From positions 1,550,744 through 1,614,743 of the forward strand of contig LS998015.1 in NCBI GenBank assembly GCA_900498245.1: a stretch of 64,000 nt of DNA, written 5' to 3'. The stretch is from Candidatus Zixiibacteriota bacterium (GTDB taxonomy: Bacteria > Zixibacteria > MSB-5A5 > GN15 > PGXB01). Positions 6,380-15,267 of this stretch are shown piece by piece. A program made the translations under genes and the position numbers. Each line of letters starts with the position of its first letter. The stretch's first letter is position 1. The notes under the pieces were generated by a model. That model saw nothing but the letters and a program-made list of their open reading frames with translations, was not told the origin of the DNA and did not search any database.

Positions 6380-8356
6380 GTGCGGAAATATCTGTTCGCC
6401 ATCATTATCACCCTGACCGCCTCATTAACCTTCGCCGGCCAGATCCCGCTTCAAGTCCCGGCCAAAGCGATCAAGATTTCGGACCGTTTCCGGGAGGTCA
6501 TAAATAATACTCCCGTCGATCAGCCGATCAAGGCCTGGGTCTTTTTCACGGATAAGGGGATATTTGATGAAACCGGCTATAAGACCGCCCTTGCCGGAAT
6601 ACAGAATCGTTTTGCGCCCAAAGCGATTCAACGGAGGAGCGATAGAAGCGTATCTCCCGGACTCGATTTTTATGATATCCCGGTCTTTGAGCCGTATCTC
6701 GATTCGCTTCGTTCTCTCGGAGCGAAAGTATTGACCGCCTCGCGGTGGCTCAATGCGGCTTCGATAGAGGCCGAATCGTCCGTTCTTAATGCGATTGCAG
6801 ACAAACCGTTTGTTGCGGAATTGAAACCGGTGGGCCGTTTTGTCCGTCAGCCGGAACCGACTACAGTCCTCAAACCGTCGGGGGTGCCGATTCCGGATTC
6901 GCTCTACGGGGTATCTCTCACGCAGGTCAATCAGATTAAGGTTCCGGTTCTTCAGAAATTCGGATACAGCGGCAAAGGGGTTTTGATCGCTTTCTTTGAT
7001 ACCGGCTTTAAACTCGACCATCCGGTTTTTGATACGCTTCGCCCACATGTGTTGGCCACCTATGATTTCATCAACGGTGACAGCACGGTGACCGATTCGA
7101 CCCCCAATGTTGACCAACTGGATCACGGGACTCTGGTTCTTTCGGCCTGCGGGGGATTTACCTCGGGGACCCTGATCGGGCCGTCGTACGGCGCCGACTA
7201 TATTCTGGCGAAAACCGAAATAAGGGACACGGAGATAGTCGCCGAGGAATTCAACTGGGTGGCGGCCTCGGAGTGGGCCGATTCCATCGGGGCCGATATA
7301 ATTTCGTCGTCGCTCGGTTATAACGATTGGTACACTTATGAAGATATTAACGGTCAGACGGCGCCGATAACGATCGCCGCCGATATCGCCGCGACCCGGG
7401 GTATCGCCGTCTTCAACGCCGCCGGGAACGAACGGTGCAATTCGCCCGCCAACTGCTTTTATTATGTCACGCCGCCGGCCGACGGGTTTCATGTGATGGC
7501 GGTAGGGGCGGTTGACTATCTCGGCAATATCCTGGCTTTTTCATCAGCGGGACCGACTTACGACGGGCGGATCAAGCCGGATATCGTGGCGATGGGCTCG
7601 GGGGTGGTTTCCGCCCATTATACCGGCGGGTATACTTATGCCAGCGGGACCTCGCTCTCGACACCTTTAGCGGCCGGGGCGGCCGGGTTGCTTCTGGAGG
7701 TTCATCCCGGTTGGGGCCCGGCGGAATTGGATACGGCAATGAAGAGCTCCGCCGACCGGTATGAGAATCCTGATAATCTTTATGGCTGGGGGCTATTTAA
7801 CACTTTTAAGGCGGCGGATTTGTTTCATCTTGACCCGATAGCGCCTCTTCGGTTGGCGGTCGGGGATTCGGTGAATATTCATGTAACTGTAAGTAAGATA
7901 ATAGATTCGATACCCATTCTGACGCTTGTCGATCCGCCTGTGGGGGCCTCTTTGACTGATAGCGGCAACGGGGCCGGGCTTTTTACATTCCATGTTTCGA
8001 GCGCCAATCTGGGGGCGACTTCGCTTACATTCGTGGCGACAGTCGGGCCGGCCGCCGACACTCTGATTGTGCCTTTGACCGTAACCGGCGAAAGCGGCAT
8101 AGTCGCCGGGCCTAATCCATTTTCCGATTCTGTCGTCATTTTCCTCGGAAAAAGCGGTGAATTGAAAAAAATATCGATTCATGCGGCCGACGGGGGGAAA
8201 GTTTGGGAGAATTTCTCCGATAACTATAATAGTACACGAGGGACGGTGGTTTGGCGCGGGGTTAATGACGAGGGTAAGGAAGTTGCTCCGGGCGTTTATT
8301 TTTTGGTCATACAAACTGACCGGGAATTGAAGAAGATAAAAGTTTTTAAGAAATGA
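6380..8356 (+). CDS. secreted subtilisin-like serine protease (S8) with C-terminal FlgD-like domain
   Basis: A 658-residue protein with a signal peptide (about 1-19), an N-terminal region that may act as a propeptide (about 20-165), and a peptidase S8 domain (about 190-480). The catalytic residues are Asp207 (FFDTG), His249 (DHGT) and Ser425 (SGTSLSTP), with oxyanion Asn350 (NAAGN), so it should be active. A beta-rich domain follows, and then a FlgD-like Ig module ending in GVYFLVIQTD, a fold that often serves as a C-terminal secretion or anchoring signal in FCB bacteria. It starts with GTG (6380) after GGAAAGGA. The substrate is unknown. The next gene begins seven bases on, so the two may be co-transcribed. 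Confidence 0.93.
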   Translation: MRKYLFAIIITLTASLTFAGQIPLQVPAKAIKISDRFREVINNTPVDQPIKAWVFFTDKGIFDETGYKTALAGIQNRFAPKAIQRRSDRSVSPGLDFYDIPVFEPYLDSLRSLGAKVLTASRWLNAASIEAESSVLNAIADKPFVAELKPVGRFVRQPEPTTVLKPSGVPIPDSLYGVSLTQVNQIKVPVLQKFGYSGKGVLIAFFDTGFKLDHPVFDTLRPHVLATYDFINGDSTVTDSTPNVDQLDHGTLVLSACGGFTSGTLIGPSYGADYILAKTEIRDTEIVAEEFNWVAASEWADSIGADIISSSLGYNDWYTYEDINGQTAPITIAADIAATRGIAVFNAAGNERCNSPANCFYYVTPPADGFHVMAVGAVDYLGNILAFSSAGPTYDGRIKPDIVAMGSGVVSAHYTGGYTYASGTSLSTPLAAGAAGLLLEVHPGWGPAELDTAMKSSADRYENPDNLYGWGLFNTFKAADLFHLDPIAPLRLAVGDSVNIHVTVSKIIDSIPILTLVDPPVGASLTDSGNGAGLFTFHVSSANLGATSLTFVATVGPAADTLIVPLTVTGESGIVAGPNPFSDSVVIFLGKSGELKKISIHAADGGKVWENFSDNYNSTRGTVVWRGVNDEGKEVAPGVYFLVIQTDRELKKIKVFKK

Positions 8357-8363
8357 TAGAGCC

Positions 8364-9161
8364 ATGATCAGCGCCGGATACGAACGGAAGGCCATCGACG
8401 GAAAACTGACCCGATGCGCTGTTTTCAAAATCGATCTGAAGGGCCGCTTTGTTTATCTCGATGATTTAGCCGAAGATCTTCTGTTATCACCCAAAGAGTG
8501 CCTTTTCGGCCACTCCGTCAAAGGTTTCCTGACCGAGGAATCATACAATACGCTAAACGCAATCCTCTCCCGGGCCCGGCATTATGAGACTTTCTTTGAG
8601 GCGGTCGATCTGGAAATAATCGACGCCCAGAAGGTCGCGCACCCGCTTCGCGGTATTGTCTCATTGAATTTCGTGGCCGGAAATCCGTCGAACTATCAGA
8701 TAATTCTGATCCCGACGTCGCGCGAGGAATTTTTTCATACTCCGGAAGGGGATCTCAACGGGCGACTCTATGATTTCATATCCGATATCGAAACCAATTT
8801 CGACTGGAACGATCTGGCCGGTTTGATTCGTGAATATGCGGGCGCGTCGCAGGTCGGAGTTTATGAATATGCCGACGAGCGGCTGCGGCTGCTGGGCTCA
8901 TCGGCCGACCTGGAATTCAAAGACAATCGGGAACTGATGCTGACCGAGAGCCGTCATGTGGAAGTGACAATCAATCGCAAGCCGGTGTCTATGAAGGAGC
9001 CGGATGAAGCCGAATCGCGCGAGGTCTGCTATCCCACGGTGTGCGGCGAGGCCTGCTGGGGGATCATAAGGATTCTTTATAAAAGCGGCGTTGCCGGTCC
9101 CGATGACGCTCTGGTTAAAGCCAGCCGGTTGATTGGAAAATCCCTTTTCATGTATGTATAA
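8364..9161 (+). CDS. PAS/GAF-type sensory protein without output domain
   Basis: A 265-residue soluble protein. Residues about 15-110 look like a PAS fold (FKIDLKGRFVYLDDLAEDLL, then a helix with GHSVKGFL). Residues about 140-262 look like a GAF fold beginning after FDWNDLAGLIREYAGASQVGV. There is no membrane helix, kinase, cyclase or DNA-binding domain. The next gene, twelve bases downstream, encodes the dimerisation/phosphoacceptor part of a histidine kinase, so the two read like a sensor kinase split into input and DHp parts. The domain calls rest on pattern rather than motif, and the signal sensed is unknown. Confidence 0.6.
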   Translation: MISAGYERKAIDGKLTRCAVFKIDLKGRFVYLDDLAEDLLLSPKECLFGHSVKGFLTEESYNTLNAILSRARHYETFFEAVDLEIIDAQKVAHPLRGIVSLNFVAGNPSNYQIILIPTSREEFFHTPEGDLNGRLYDFISDIETNFDWNDLAGLIREYAGASQVGVYEYADERLRLLGSSADLEFKDNRELMLTESRHVEVTINRKPVSMKEPDEAESREVCYPTVCGEACWGIIRILYKSGVAGPDDALVKASRLIGKSLFMYV

Positions 9162-9172
9162 CCGGGGGCGTT

Positions 9173-9628
9173 ATGAAAATCCTGACTCCCGGAGCCGAGA
9201 CCGAAATCGATAATATCACCAATTCCAGTTTCTCCTCTCCGAAAGGAAACGAAAATAGAGAGTTTCGTTCCCGGCGGAGATTGCATCTTCGCCGCACCGC
9301 GCCGGAATATTTAATTCGGGATCCGCACTCGCTAAAAATTGTGGCCAAGACAGCCGCTACTTTATCTCATGAGATAAATAATCCTCTAATGGCCATCACC
9401 GGAATTGTCGAGCGGCTACTGGCCAAAGAGACCGAATTGACACCTGAAATGAAAGAGAAAATCCGTCAGGTGGGTGAAGCGGCCGCCAGGATTCGGGATG
9501 TGACGGAGCGTCTGATGGATATCGACGCCCTGTATTTCCGGCCGACCGCCGCCGGACTTATGATCGATCTCGACAAGGTTCTGCACTCTGAGGAGAATGT
9601 TCCGGCGATAGGGGAGAGCGAGAAATAA
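9173..9628 (+). CDS. histidine kinase DHp (HisKA) fragment lacking the ATPase domain
   Basis: A 151-residue protein. After about 55 polar residues comes a clear H-box, TLSHEINNPLMAITG with His66, and the second DHp helix to about residue 115. A normal kinase would then have a HATPase_c domain with N, G1 and G2 boxes. Here only about 35 residues follow, then a stop and the tRNA-Ala promoter, so the ATPase domain is absent rather than frameshifted. It might be a phosphotransfer protein, be phosphorylated by another kinase, or be a remnant. It is probably in one operon with the PAS/GAF gene upstream; GGGGGC precedes the ATG. Confidence 0.75.
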   Translation: MKILTPGAETEIDNITNSSFSSPKGNENREFRSRRRLHLRRTAPEYLIRDPHSLKIVAKTAATLSHEINNPLMAITGIVERLLAKETELTPEMKEKIRQVGEAAARIRDVTERLMDIDALYFRPTAAGLMIDLDKVLHSEENVPAIGESEK

Positions 9629-9632
9629 ACCC

Positions 9633-9660
9633 TTGACATCAATGGCTCAGGTAATATATT
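9633..9660 (+). promoter_or_regulatory. promoter of tRNA-Ala
   Basis: TTGACA at 9633-9638, 16 bases, TATATT at 9655-9660, 18 bases before the tRNA. It begins immediately after the kinase fragment's stop codon. Confidence 0.8.
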
Positions 9661-9678
9661 AGCAAGTCGTTGTAAAAC

Positions 9679-9751
9679 GGGGCCGTAGTTCAGTTGGGAG
9701 AACGCTTGACTGGCAGTCAAGAGGTCAGGAGTTCGACTCTCCTCGGCTCCA
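9679..9751 (+). tRNA. tRNA-Ala (anticodon GGC)
   Basis: A 73-base cloverleaf: acceptor GGGGCCG/CGGCTCC, anticodon stem CTTGA/TCAAG around loop CTGGCAG (anticodon GGC), T loop TTCGACT, discriminator A. CCA is not encoded. It has its own promoter and terminator. Confidence 0.94.
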
Positions 9752-9759
9752 AAATTTTT

Positions 9760-9795
9760 GAGGCCGTCCGAATTTTCGGGCGGCCTCGGTTTTTA
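9760..9795 (+). terminator. Rho-independent terminator after tRNA-Ala
   Basis: A 13-bp stem (GAGGCCGTCCGAA / TTCGGGCGGCCTC, one T-G wobble) followed by GGTTTTTA. Confidence 0.85.
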
Positions 9796-9832
9796 TATGG
9801 CCGAAAAAGGGATGATTCATTATTAGAAGATT

Positions 9833-10591
9833 ATGGAGAAGGTTTCATTCAGGAATTCCCAGGGTTTGAATCTGGCCGGATACCTATTTCGAGGCGGCTC
9901 GGATAAGATCGTTATCATGGCTCACGGTTTTGCATCGGACAAGTTATCGCACGGCAAAACCGAGCGTGTGGCTTCCGCCCTCAATGAAAATGGATACGAC
10001 GCCCTGGCATTTGATTTCGGCGGATGCGGCGAAAGCGACGATGATGTCATTACGGCCGATAATGAAGTCGAGGATTTAAAGGGGGTGCTGGAGTTCGCCA
10101 GGTCCGAAAAATATAAGAGGTTCGCTTTATACGGCCACAGTCTCGGCTCTTTGATTTGCCTGAAAGCATATCGCCCCGAAATCGAGACCATGGTTCTGAC
10201 CGGCGCGTTGACCGGCCCGATGTACTACCGATGGAGCGATTATTACTCCGAACAGCAGTTGCGGGATTTAGAGGCCCGGGGGTATTTGGCCGATGAGAGC
10301 GATTCCCAATGGCGGCGGGAAGTTAAAATCGGCAAAGAGATGCTTCATTATTTCGAACGAATCGACCAAAGGGAATTGCTGACAAAAGTCAAATGTCCGG
10401 TTCTGATAATCCAAGGTAACAGGGAAGATGATGAAGAGGAGTTGGTTTTGCTGGAGAATTCAAAAAAGGGGCTGCCGTTATTGCCGGAGGGTTCACGGCT
10501 GGAAATTATCGACGGGGCCGGTCACAGATTACAGGAAAATTTCGATCGGGTCGTTTCTCTGGTTTGCGATTGGTATAAGAAATATTTTTAG
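9833..10591 (+). CDS. alpha/beta hydrolase (serine aminopeptidase/acylglycerol lipase-like)
   Basis: A 252-residue cytoplasmic alpha/beta hydrolase. The nucleophile elbow is GHSLG with Ser103, the oxyanion-hole strand ends MAHGFASDK (about 30-37), and the catalytic base is His231 in GAGHR. The acid is probably in the GNREDDEEEL segment (about 195-203). The family includes esterases, peptidases and lipases, and the sequence does not show which this is. The gene stands between the tRNA-Ala terminator and the SprT-like gene, 35 bases apart from the latter. Confidence 0.88.
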   Translation: MEKVSFRNSQGLNLAGYLFRGGSDKIVIMAHGFASDKLSHGKTERVASALNENGYDALAFDFGGCGESDDDVITADNEVEDLKGVLEFARSEKYKRFALYGHSLGSLICLKAYRPEIETMVLTGALTGPMYYRWSDYYSEQQLRDLEARGYLADESDSQWRREVKIGKEMLHYFERIDQRELLTKVKCPVLIIQGNREDDEEELVLLENSKKGLPLLPEGSRLEIIDGAGHRLQENFDRVVSLVCDWYKKYF

Positions 10592-10626
10592 GTCTACTCG
10601 ATATATCGAATAAAAGTAAGATTTCT

Positions 10627-11211
10627 ATGCGCCGCGGGAAGAAAAATAAGTCGCCGATTGGGATTAATCTTGATCTGTTTGATCCGCTCCCGAAGATTTT
10701 GCCGAACGAGACGCCGGTTGCGGAAGCAACGGCGGCGATTCTTCCCACGGGAGACGAGCTTTATAATATTTTTAATCGTCTGAATGTTGCCCATTTCGGC
10801 GGGATTCTGCCGCCGGTCAAGATTTCATATTCCGGGAAGATGCTTATGGCCGGATCATATACGCCGGCAAGAAGAGAAATCAAAATCGGTCTCAGATATC
10901 ACCGGATATTTCCCTCGGAGATTGAAGATACTCTCAAACATGAAATGCTTCATATAGTTAACCCGAGTCACAACCGGGCCTTTAAGGCCGAGGCCCGGCG
11001 GATTGGGGCATCGGTCAAGGCCCGCAGTCATCCGTCGCTGAGAGCCGGTGTTCGTTATATTTATGTCTGTCCGGCCTGCGGGCGGGAATATCCCCGCCGA
11101 AAACGGTTGCGCCTGGCTTCCTGCGGAGTTTGTTCCTCCGGCGGAAAATTCGATTCCAGGTTTAAATTAAGCCTTAAAAAGGGAACCAAAAAGGGGAACC
11201 GGGGCGTTTAA
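10627..11211 (+). CDS. SprT-like zinc metalloprotease-fold protein
   Basis: A 194-residue protein with the SprT-like fold. HEMLH at 105-109 and a downstream His115 form the zinc site, and a C-terminal zinc ribbon has Cys148, Cys151, Cys166 and Cys169. Eukaryotic relatives (Spartan) cut DNA-protein crosslinks; bacterial SprT proteins are poorly characterised, so a protease role is inferred from the fold. Both ends are basic (MRRGKKNK and KKGTKKGNRGV), which fits nucleic-acid binding. The ribosome site is weak (AGTAAG). It ends 128 bases before rplM, which has its own promoter. Confidence 0.85.
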   Translation: MRRGKKNKSPIGINLDLFDPLPKILPNETPVAEATAAILPTGDELYNIFNRLNVAHFGGILPPVKISYSGKMLMAGSYTPARREIKIGLRYHRIFPSEIEDTLKHEMLHIVNPSHNRAFKAEARRIGASVKARSHPSLRAGVRYIYVCPACGREYPRRKRLRLASCGVCSSGGKFDSRFKLSLKKGTKKGNRGV

Positions 11212-11260
11212 CGGGGCACGAATTCCTCAAAATAAATTGCGGAATATCATCTTAAAGAAC

Positions 11261-11288
11261 TTGACAGCCAAGAGGATTTGACTATATT
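11261..11288 (+). promoter_or_regulatory. promoter of the rplM-rpsI operon
   Basis: TTGACA at 11261-11266, 16 bases, TATATT at 11283-11288, giving a leader of about 45 bases. Confidence 0.75.
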
Positions 11289-11339
11289 ATTGGGCTTTTA
11301 GAAAACGGATATTGATTTAACGGAAAATTCGGGTGCATA

Positions 11340-11777
11340 ATGAAGACGTTTATACCGAAAATCGAAGAACTGAATAAGAAGTGGTATCTGCTTGATCTCA
11401 AGGGGGTAACATTGGGTAAGGCGGCCGTGATGACGGCTGATATCCTTCGCGGCAAGAACAAGCCGATTTTCACCCCCCATCTGGACACCGGCGATTATGT
11501 TGTGGCCATCAATGCCGCTCATGTCAATGTCAGCGGGGCCAAGAGCGAGAGCAAGTTGTACTATCGTTTTTCAGGCTATCCCGGCGGCTTGAAGGTAACC
11601 CCTTATGCCCGCATGATGAGCACCAAGGCGCCGGATATTTTCACCCATGCCGTGTCGGGAATGCTTCCCAAGAACCGTCTGGGGAAAAAGATGATAAAGA
11701 AGCTGCATGTCTATGCCGATGAAAAGCATCCGCATCAGGCGCAGAAACCGGAACTGTTGAAATTAACCGAATCCTGA
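11340..11777 (+). CDS. rplM: 50S ribosomal protein L13
   Basis: A 145-residue L13, the normal length. It has the family's opening (KKWYLLDLKGVTLGKAA), GDYVVAINAAHVNVSG in the middle and the MLPKNRLGKKMIKKLHVY segment that contacts 23S rRNA. L13 is an early-binding protein of the large subunit. It is the first gene of the standard rplM-rpsI pair and lies 12 bases before rpsI. It is followed by rpsB-tsf-pyrH-frr, so about 3.7 kb of translation genes run together. Confidence 0.98.
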   Translation: MKTFIPKIEELNKKWYLLDLKGVTLGKAAVMTADILRGKNKPIFTPHLDTGDYVVAINAAHVNVSGAKSESKLYYRFSGYPGGLKVTPYARMMSTKAPDIFTHAVSGMLPKNRLGKKMIKKLHVYADEKHPHQAQKPELLKLTES

Positions 11778-11789
11778 TTGAGATAATAA

Positions 11790-12182
11790 ATGAGCGAAAC
11801 CACTTTTGCCGCGACCGGAAGAAGAAAAGAAGCGGTGGCCCACGCCGTAATCAAGGTTGGCGGCGGGAAGTTTGTCATTAACGACAAGACTCCCCAGGAA
11901 TATCTGAAACGGGGCGTGCTGGTTGATATAATCAATCAGCCCATTCAAGAAACGGAAACGGCCGGAAAACTTGACATCATTTGCAATGTCAACGGCGGCG
12001 GTTTGGCCGGACAGGCCGGAGCGATTCGGCTGGCGATAGCCCGCGCGATCGCGAAACTCGATCCCGACCTGCGTCCCCAATTGCGGAGAAAAGGATATTT
12101 GACCCGCGACCCGCGTGCGGTGGAACGGAAGAAATTCGGCCGTCCCAAAGCCCGTCGCCGGTTCCAGTATTCCAAGCGCTAA
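11790..12182 (+). CDS. rpsI: 30S ribosomal protein S9
   Basis: A 130-residue S9, with TGRRKEAVAHAVIKVG at the start and the conserved basic tail ending RRRFQYSKR, whose last residues reach the P-site tRNA. Length and ends are normal. It follows rplM closely and is probably translated from the same message. A 123-base leader-like space separates it from rpsB. Confidence 0.98.
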   Translation: MSETTFAATGRRKEAVAHAVIKVGGGKFVINDKTPQEYLKRGVLVDIINQPIQETETAGKLDIICNVNGGGLAGQAGAIRLAIARAIAKLDPDLRPQLRRKGYLTRDPRAVERKKFGRPKARRRFQYSKR

Positions 12183-12305
12183 AAATAACCATCCTGCCTC
12201 GGCAGGAAATAAGCACATTCCGCTCGAAGTGGCCGGCGGTCCCGCTCGTCTCGGGCCCGGCCGAAAATGGCGGAGTGGAAGTTCAACCAGATAGAAAGGT
12301 CCCAA
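12183..12305 (+). promoter_or_regulatory. structured leader of rpsB (possible S2 autoregulatory element)
   Basis: The 123 bases between rpsI and rpsB hold CCTGCC/GGCAGG (12194-12207) and a larger two-part hairpin with outer stem GGCCGG (12231-12236)/CCGGCC (12257-12262) and inner stem CCCG/CGGG. S2 leaders that bind S2 are known in several phyla. No match to a described motif was tested, so this is only a candidate. Confidence 0.35.
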
Positions 12306-13079
12306 ATGGTAACACCGGAAATCAAGGAATTGCTCGAAGCCGGGGTGCACTTCGGTCATCAGACCCGTCGCTGGAACCCCAAAATGAAACCGTTCATTTT
12401 CACGGAGCGGAACGGAATCTATATTATTGACCTCAACAAGACTCTCGATGCCATCAAGATGGCGTGCCAGAAGGCCCGCGAGGTTATGGCGCGCGGCCAG
12501 ACGGTTCTCTTTGTCGGAACCAAGAAGCAGGCCAAGGATGTAATCAAGGAAGAGGCTTTGCGGTGCGGGCAGTTCTTTGTTACCGAGCGGTGGCTGGGCG
12601 GCATGCTGACCAATTTCACCACCATAAAGGCGTCTATCAAGAAGTTGAAAAATATGGAGCGGATGAAAGAGGACGGGGAAATGGCGAAATTCACCAAGAA
12701 GGAAATTTCCCATTTTGAGCATGAAATGCAGAAACTCGACAAGGCCCTGGGCGGTATCAAGAATATGAATTATCTGCCGGGGCTGGTTTATATAGTCGAT
12801 GCCAAGAAGGAAAAGATCGCCGTTTCCGAGGCGGCCAAACTGGGGATCCCGGTGGTGGGCGTGATTGACACCAACGCCGATCCCGATCCTATTGATTTTC
12901 CAATCGCGGCCAATGACGACGCCATCAAGTCGATTCGGATAATTACCAAAACCTTTGTCGATGCCGTCCTGGAGGCCCAGCATTCGGTGTCGGCCGAAGA
13001 GATTGCCGATACGGTCGAGTCCGAAACCTCGGGCCGTCTTACAACCTACATCTCATCCGAGACCGAAGAAGATATTTAG
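12306..13079 (+). CDS. rpsB: 30S ribosomal protein S2
   Basis: A 257-residue S2. It begins at ATG 12306 after AAAGG; an upstream in-frame start would add residues not seen in the family. Landmarks are [19 protein letters not shown], the [10 protein letters not shown] loop and [22 protein letters not shown]2 bridges the head and body of the small subunit. The C-terminal 30 residues are acidic and variable, as usual. tsf follows after 15 bases, the near-universal rpsB-tsf order. Confidence 0.98.
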   Translation: MVTPEIKELLEAGVHFGHQTRRWNPKMKPFIFTERNGIYIIDLNKTLDAIKMACQKAREVMARGQTVLFVGTKKQAKDVIKEEALRCGQFFVTERWLGGMLTNFTTIKASIKKLKNMERMKEDGEMAKFTKKEISHFEHEMQKLDKALGGIKNMNYLPGLVYIVDAKKEKIAVSEAAKLGIPVVGVIDTNADPDPIDFPIAANDDAIKSIRIITKTFVDAVLEAQHSVSAEEIADTVESETSGRLTTYISSETEEDI

Positions 13080-13094
13080 AAAGGACATCGTCCG

Positions 13095-13688
13095 ATGGAA
13101 ATAACAGCACAAAAAGTTAAAGAACTACGCGAAAAAACCGGCGCCGGCATGATGGATTGCAAAAAGGCCCTGGCCGAGACCGACGGTGATTTTGAAAAGG
13201 CGATCAGTTATCTTCGGGAGAAGGGGATAGCCAAAGCGGCCAGCAAGGCCGGACGGAGCACCAAAGAAGGTATCATTGTTTCCTATATTCATCCCGGCGA
13301 TAAACTGGGCGTTCTGGTCGAGATCAACTGTGAAACCGATTTTGTGGCGCGCACCGATGATTTTCGGCAGTTTTCCAAAGATATAGCCATGCAGATCGCT
13401 GCGACCAGCCCGCTGGCCGTGACCCGCGAGGGAATAGATTCTCATACGATCGAACAGGAATCCCAAATTTATCGGCAACAGGCGATCAATGAAGGCAAGC
13501 CGGAAAAAATCCTCGATAAGATTGTCACCGGCAAATTGGATAAATATTATGCGGAAGTCTGCCTGATGGAACAGGCCTTTGTCAAAGACAGCGAGAAGAC
13601 CATAACGGATCTCCTGAATGGCCTGATCGCCAAACTGGGCGAAAATATATCGATTAAGCGTTTCGTCCGATTCCGGCTGGGTGAATGA
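13095..13688 (+). CDS. tsf: elongation factor Ts (short form)
   Basis: A 197-residue EF-Ts, the nucleotide exchange factor for EF-Tu. The N-terminal UBA-like domain ([16 protein letters not shown], residues about 1-50) is complete and the TDFVAR motif that opens the EF-Tu G domain is present (about 80). Only one core subdomain follows, as in the Thermus-type short forms, whereas E. coli EF-Ts is about 280 residues. GGACAT precedes the ATG. Its last bases overlap or abut the start of pyrH. Confidence 0.97.
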   Translation: MEITAQKVKELREKTGAGMMDCKKALAETDGDFEKAISYLREKGIAKAASKAGRSTKEGIIVSYIHPGDKLGVLVEINCETDFVARTDDFRQFSKDIAMQIAATSPLAVTREGIDSHTIEQESQIYRQQAINEGKPEKILDKIVTGKLDKYYAEVCLMEQAFVKDSEKTITDLLNGLIAKLGENISIKRFVRFRLGE

Positions 13689-13689
13689 T

Positions 13690-14421
13690 ATGGGTCAGGA
13701 CGGCCAATCTCCCGCTCCCCGATACCGTCGGATTCTGCTTAAATTATCCGGTGAGGCCCTGCTGGGAAAACAGTCGTTCGGAATTGACCTCGACACCCTT
13801 GAATATATCTGCGGTGAAATCAAAGAAATCAGGAATCTCGGCTTAGAGATAGGCATTGTTGTCGGCGGCGGCAATATTTTCCGCGGCGTGGCGACATCCC
13901 GCGCCGGCATTGACCGTGTTACGGCCGACAATATGGGCATGCTATCTACCGTCATAAATTCTCTGGCCCTTCAGGATAAGTTGGAGAAACTCGGTCAGTA
14001 TACCCGGGTTATGGCGGCGGTTCATATCCAGTCTTTTGCAGAACCGTATATCCGCCGCCGGGCGATACGGCATATGGAAAAGGGACGTATTGTCATTCTG
14101 GCGGCCGGGACCGGGAATCCGTATTTCACGACCGATACCGCCGCGGCACTTCGGGCCAAAGAACTCCATGCCGACGTGATGCTCAAGGCGACCAAGGTCG
14201 ACGGTGTTTACGCCGCCGATCCGGTCAAATATCCCGATTCCGAATTCTATTCCAAACTGACCTATATGGATGTTGTCAGACGGGAACTCGGCGTTATGGA
14301 TCTGACCGCCATAACCATGTGCAAAGACAATAAAATTCCGGTCATCGTGTTTAACCTTAATGCCCCCGGAAATCTTAAAAAAGTGATTATGGGAGAAGAG
14401 GTTGGCACTTTAATTAGTTAA
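13690..14421 (+). CDS. pyrH: uridylate kinase (UMP kinase)
   Basis: An amino-acid-kinase-fold UMP kinase of 243 residues. It phosphorylates UMP to UDP in pyrimidine synthesis and is typically activated by GTP and inhibited by UTP. Landmarks are [41 protein letters not shown] and the [12 protein letters not shown] segment. The start may be ATG 13690, used here, or GTG 13681, which would overlap tsf by eight bases; both are in frame. The tsf-pyrH-frr order is conserved widely. Confidence 0.97.
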   Translation: MGQDGQSPAPRYRRILLKLSGEALLGKQSFGIDLDTLEYICGEIKEIRNLGLEIGIVVGGGNIFRGVATSRAGIDRVTADNMGMLSTVINSLALQDKLEKLGQYTRVMAAVHIQSFAEPYIRRRAIRHMEKGRIVILAAGTGNPYFTTDTAAALRAKELHADVMLKATKVDGVYAADPVKYPDSEFYSKLTYMDVVRRELGVMDLTAITMCKDNKIPVIVFNLNAPGNLKKVIMGEEVGTLIS

Positions 14422-14459
14422 AGTAAGAAGACACTAATTCCAGATAAAGGAGAAGTCGA

Positions 14460-15017
14460 ATGCCTGAGAAAACTTATCTTGAAACCGATGAAAAGATGAA
14501 AAAGAGCTTTCAGTCCATTCAGAAAGAATTTTCGACCATTCGTACCGGCAAGGCCTCCGCTTCTTTACTGGATAGTGTCCGGGTCGATTATCACGGAACG
14601 ATTATGCCCCTCAATCAGGTGGCATCGATATCGGCTCCCGAAGCCCGCCTGCTGATTGTTCAGGCCTGGGATAAAACCATTGTCGGCGAAATCTCCAAAG
14701 CGATTCAGAAGGCCGATTTGGGCCTCAATCCCCTGCTGGAAGGGAACATTATCCGCCTTCCCATACCTTCGCTCAATGAAGAACGGCGCAAAGAGCTGGT
14801 CAAACACTGCCGGAAAGTCGCCGAAGAAGGTAAAGTGGCCATTCGCAATATCCGCCGTGACGCCAACGAACATTTAAAAAAAGACGAAAAAGACAAAAAG
14901 ATCAACGAAGACGAGCATAAAAAAGGGGCGGAAAAAATCCAGAAGTTGACCGACCATTATATTGCCTTGATCGATGATTTGATGGGCGCCAAAGAAAAAG
15001 AAATAATGGAGGTTTAG
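14460..15017 (+). CDS. frr: ribosome recycling factor
   Basis: A 185-residue RRF, the full family length. It splits post-termination ribosomes together with EF-G. The three-helix bundle shows at the N-terminus (KKSFQSIQKEFSTIRTGKAS) and in the C-terminal half (RKELVKHCRKVAEEGKVAIRNIRR). Domain II lies between (LNQVASISAPEARLL). AAAGGAG sits upstream of the ATG. It ends the translation operon and is followed by a terminator. Confidence 0.98.
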   Translation: MPEKTYLETDEKMKKSFQSIQKEFSTIRTGKASASLLDSVRVDYHGTIMPLNQVASISAPEARLLIVQAWDKTIVGEISKAIQKADLGLNPLLEGNIIRLPIPSLNEERRKELVKHCRKVAEEGKVAIRNIRRDANEHLKKDEKDKKINEDEHKKGAEKIQKLTDHYIALIDDLMGAKEKEIMEV

Positions 15018-15052
15018 GTTCTCGGGCATTGACGAAATTTTGTCGAATTTGG

Positions 15053-15096
15053 CCCTTCGCAGATGACCGTCCGATTTTTCGCGAAGGGTTTTTTAT
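15053..15096 (+). terminator. Rho-independent terminator after frr
   Basis: Stem CCCTTCGC (15053-15060) / GCGAAGGG (15081-15088) with a 20-base loop, followed by six T. Confidence 0.75.
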
Positions 15097-15144
15097 TTCA
15101 GCAGTTTTGGCCGATTTCCGGCCGTTTTCCAGAGTGGAAAGGGA

Positions 15145-15172
15145 TTGACAAATATAAATCAATCAATATATT
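15145..15172 (+). promoter_or_regulatory. promoter of the aldehyde dehydrogenase gene
   Basis: TTGACA at 15145-15150, 16 bases, TATATT at 15167-15172. The leader to the ATG at 15268 is about 90 bases. Confidence 0.7.
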
Positions 15173-15267
15173 AAAGGCCTTGTTGAAATTGTACTGTGAA
15201 TAATTTCACAATGGCAAATTTTTGAGTAAGTTTGATAATTTGTTTTAAGTAATCTCAGGAGTTAATC

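Noticed and set aside
6425-7492. Long open frame on the minus strand opposite the protease
   Set aside because: It mirrors the codon pattern of the protease gene, is rich in Arg and Gly, and has no ribosome site or family features.
9173-9628. Frameshift that removed an ATPase domain from the kinase fragment
   Set aside because: No HATPase motifs are visible in any frame downstream; a tRNA promoter starts directly after the stop codon.
13681-13689. GTG start of pyrH overlapping tsf
   Set aside because: In frame but without a better ribosome site than ATG 13690; kept as an alternative only.
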